From assembly GCA_021781855.1 (NCBI GenBank), contig JAJXWC010000152.1, positions 1 to 5,856 on the forward strand: 5,856 nt of DNA, read 5' to 3'. The notes under the pieces were generated by a model that was given only the letters and a program-made list of their open reading frames with translations, was not told where the DNA came from and did not search any database. The stretch is from Bacillota bacterium. GTDB lineage: Bacteria; Bacillota; Bacilli; Lactobacillales; Streptococcaceae. Of the stretch, positions 5,160-5,856 are shown piece by piece (position 1 is the first letter of the stretch; the number at the start of each line of letters is the position of its first letter). The translations under genes and the position numbers were made by a program.

Positions 5160-5290
5160 GGTAGACCTTAATGCAAGAATTTTGTTCGGGGACTACTGTT
5201 CAACGGTAAAGAATTTAACCCAGTAAGTGCTACTTTGCTGCTATAAAATGAGAACTTTGCTTTTTAGCATCATAGAGCATCCATCAAATC
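5160..5290. other. 3' flank of xfp, no gene recognised
   Basis: This is an untranslated stretch between the xfp stop and its terminator. It contains ACTTTGCT twice (5232-5239 and 5254-5261), with starts 22 bases apart. It also contains a weak bulged hairpin, GCTATAAAA (5240-5248) with TTTTTAGC (5261-5268). No reading frame of note, tRNA or known RNA family is recognisable. It may be an ordinary 3' untranslated region or the remains of something lost. Confidence 0.4.
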
Positions 5291-5856
5291 CTATTTCTTC
5301 AAATCTGACCAAGTCCATTCTGTAAATTCAGGAATGTCAACACCATCATTTCGCGTCACTTCAAAATGTTTGGCGATTATCTCATTCATTTCAGCAATGA
5401 AATTGCAGGCAGCATCACGTGCAACTGCACCATTTTCCTGCAAGACTTTTACTGCATCAATCGCTTGGTGGAAACGGTCAAGTTCGCTGTAAACACGCAT
5501 ATCATAAGTCGTTGTGATATCGCCGTCTTCACGATAGCCATGAACGTGCAAGCCCAAATGCTGACGTTCATAGAAAATGGATTCCATCAAGTCTTCATAG
5601 CCATGGAAACCGAAGATAACAGGCGTGCCATTTTCACCGAAGAATTTTGTGAATTCAGCATCTGAGAGTTCTCGTTCCTGATTGAGCGCACCATTTTTCT
5701 TTTGCAGACGACCGAGTTCCACAACATTTACATAACGGAATTTGACTTCTGGGAAGGCAGCATTGACCAAATGAAGGGCAGCCAAAGTCTCAATCGTCGG
5801 CTCACTTCCTGCCGAAGCAAAAACAATGTCCGCTTTTTCCTCCTCTTTTACCGTTG
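5291..5856 (-). CDS. xfp: Xylulose-5-phosphate/fructose-6-phosphate phosphoketolase, C-terminal part (partial)
   Basis: This is the last 187 codons of a thiamine-diphosphate enzyme that normally has about 800 residues. It cleaves xylulose-5-phosphate (and often fructose-6-phosphate) with phosphate to acetyl-phosphate plus glyceraldehyde-3-phosphate (or erythrose-4-phosphate). The gene enters from beyond the right edge. The frame is open to base 5854, reading TVKEEEKADIVFASAGSEPT before the segment at 5785. An internal TTG at 5785 is not a real start. The C-terminal domain is recognised by PVIFGFHGYEDLMES, the LHVHGYREDGDITTTYDMRV stretch and ELDRFHQAIDAV, all characteristic of the family, and the protein ends at WSDLKK. 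The thiamine-binding domains lie outside the window. It gives the cell a heterolactic pentose route next to the homolactic ldh, with a terminator between them. Confidence 0.93.
   Translation of the reverse strand, partial: TVKEEEKADIVFASAGSEPTIETLAALHLVNAAFPEVKFRYVNVVELGRLQKKNGALNQERELSDAEFTKFFGENGTPVIFGFHGYEDLMESIFYERQHLGLHVHGYREDGDITTTYDMRVYSELDRFHQAIDAVKVLQENGAVARDAACNFIAEMNEIIAKHFEVTRNDGVDIPEFTEWTWSDLKK

Noticed and set aside
5185..5215. Possible insertion-sequence end, because the CTGTTCAACGGTAAAG stretch faintly recalls IS6-type termini.
   Set aside because: The resemblance is only a few bases. There is no matching inverted partner, target duplication or transposase.
5366..5665. 99-codon plus-strand open frame opposite phosphoketolase.
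   Set aside because: It lies wholly antisense to conserved phosphoketolase coding sequence, so it is a shadow of that gene.

Overview
The window looks like chromosome of a low-GC Gram-positive lactic acid bacterium, most likely a Lactococcus. The main evidence is an L-lactate dehydrogenase that reads, from memory, as very close to the L. lactis Las-operon enzyme. It is supported by a BmpA-NupABC-type nucleoside permease, a phosphoketolase and AAAGGA-type ribosome binding sites. The ldh shows many scattered substitutions and stands alone instead of following pfk-pyk, so a species other than standard L. lactis/cremoris is plausible.

Layout: (1) 1-1041, plus strand: the last codons of one nucleoside ABC permease (nupB) overlap the start of a second (nupC), and a terminator follows. 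(2) 1064-1502, plus strand: a small VOC/glyoxalase-fold protein ends at a strong, probably bidirectional terminator. (3) 1523-3783, minus strand: a distinct AT-rich cassette. In transcription order it holds a good sigma-A-type promoter, 16 perfect tandem copies of the heptamer AAGAAGC, a long untranslated leader, a secreted 135-residue aromatic-rich peptide precursor, an unusual ABC ATPase and a six-TM ABC-2-type permease. The three genes overlap or nearly overlap. (4) 3885-4956, minus strand: ldh with its own extended -10 promoter, a near-palindrome at the start of its transcript and its own terminator. (5) 5129-5856, minus strand: the C-terminal part of a phosphoketolase (xfp) with a long 3' flank and a terminator.

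The outer genes are housekeeping or catabolic: nucleoside uptake, lactate formation from pyruvate, and pentose cleavage to acetyl-phosphate. The cassette at 1523-3783 is the accessory part. It looks like a bacteriocin-type secreted peptide with a dedicated ABC export or self-immunity transporter, in the general order of lactococcin-972-type clusters. The peptide is only faintly like lactococcin 972 and the permease is much shorter than the usual partner. The most unusual element is the heptamer array, which sits exactly where transcription from the upstream promoter should begin. The number of repeats would therefore set the length, and possibly the folding, of the operon leader.
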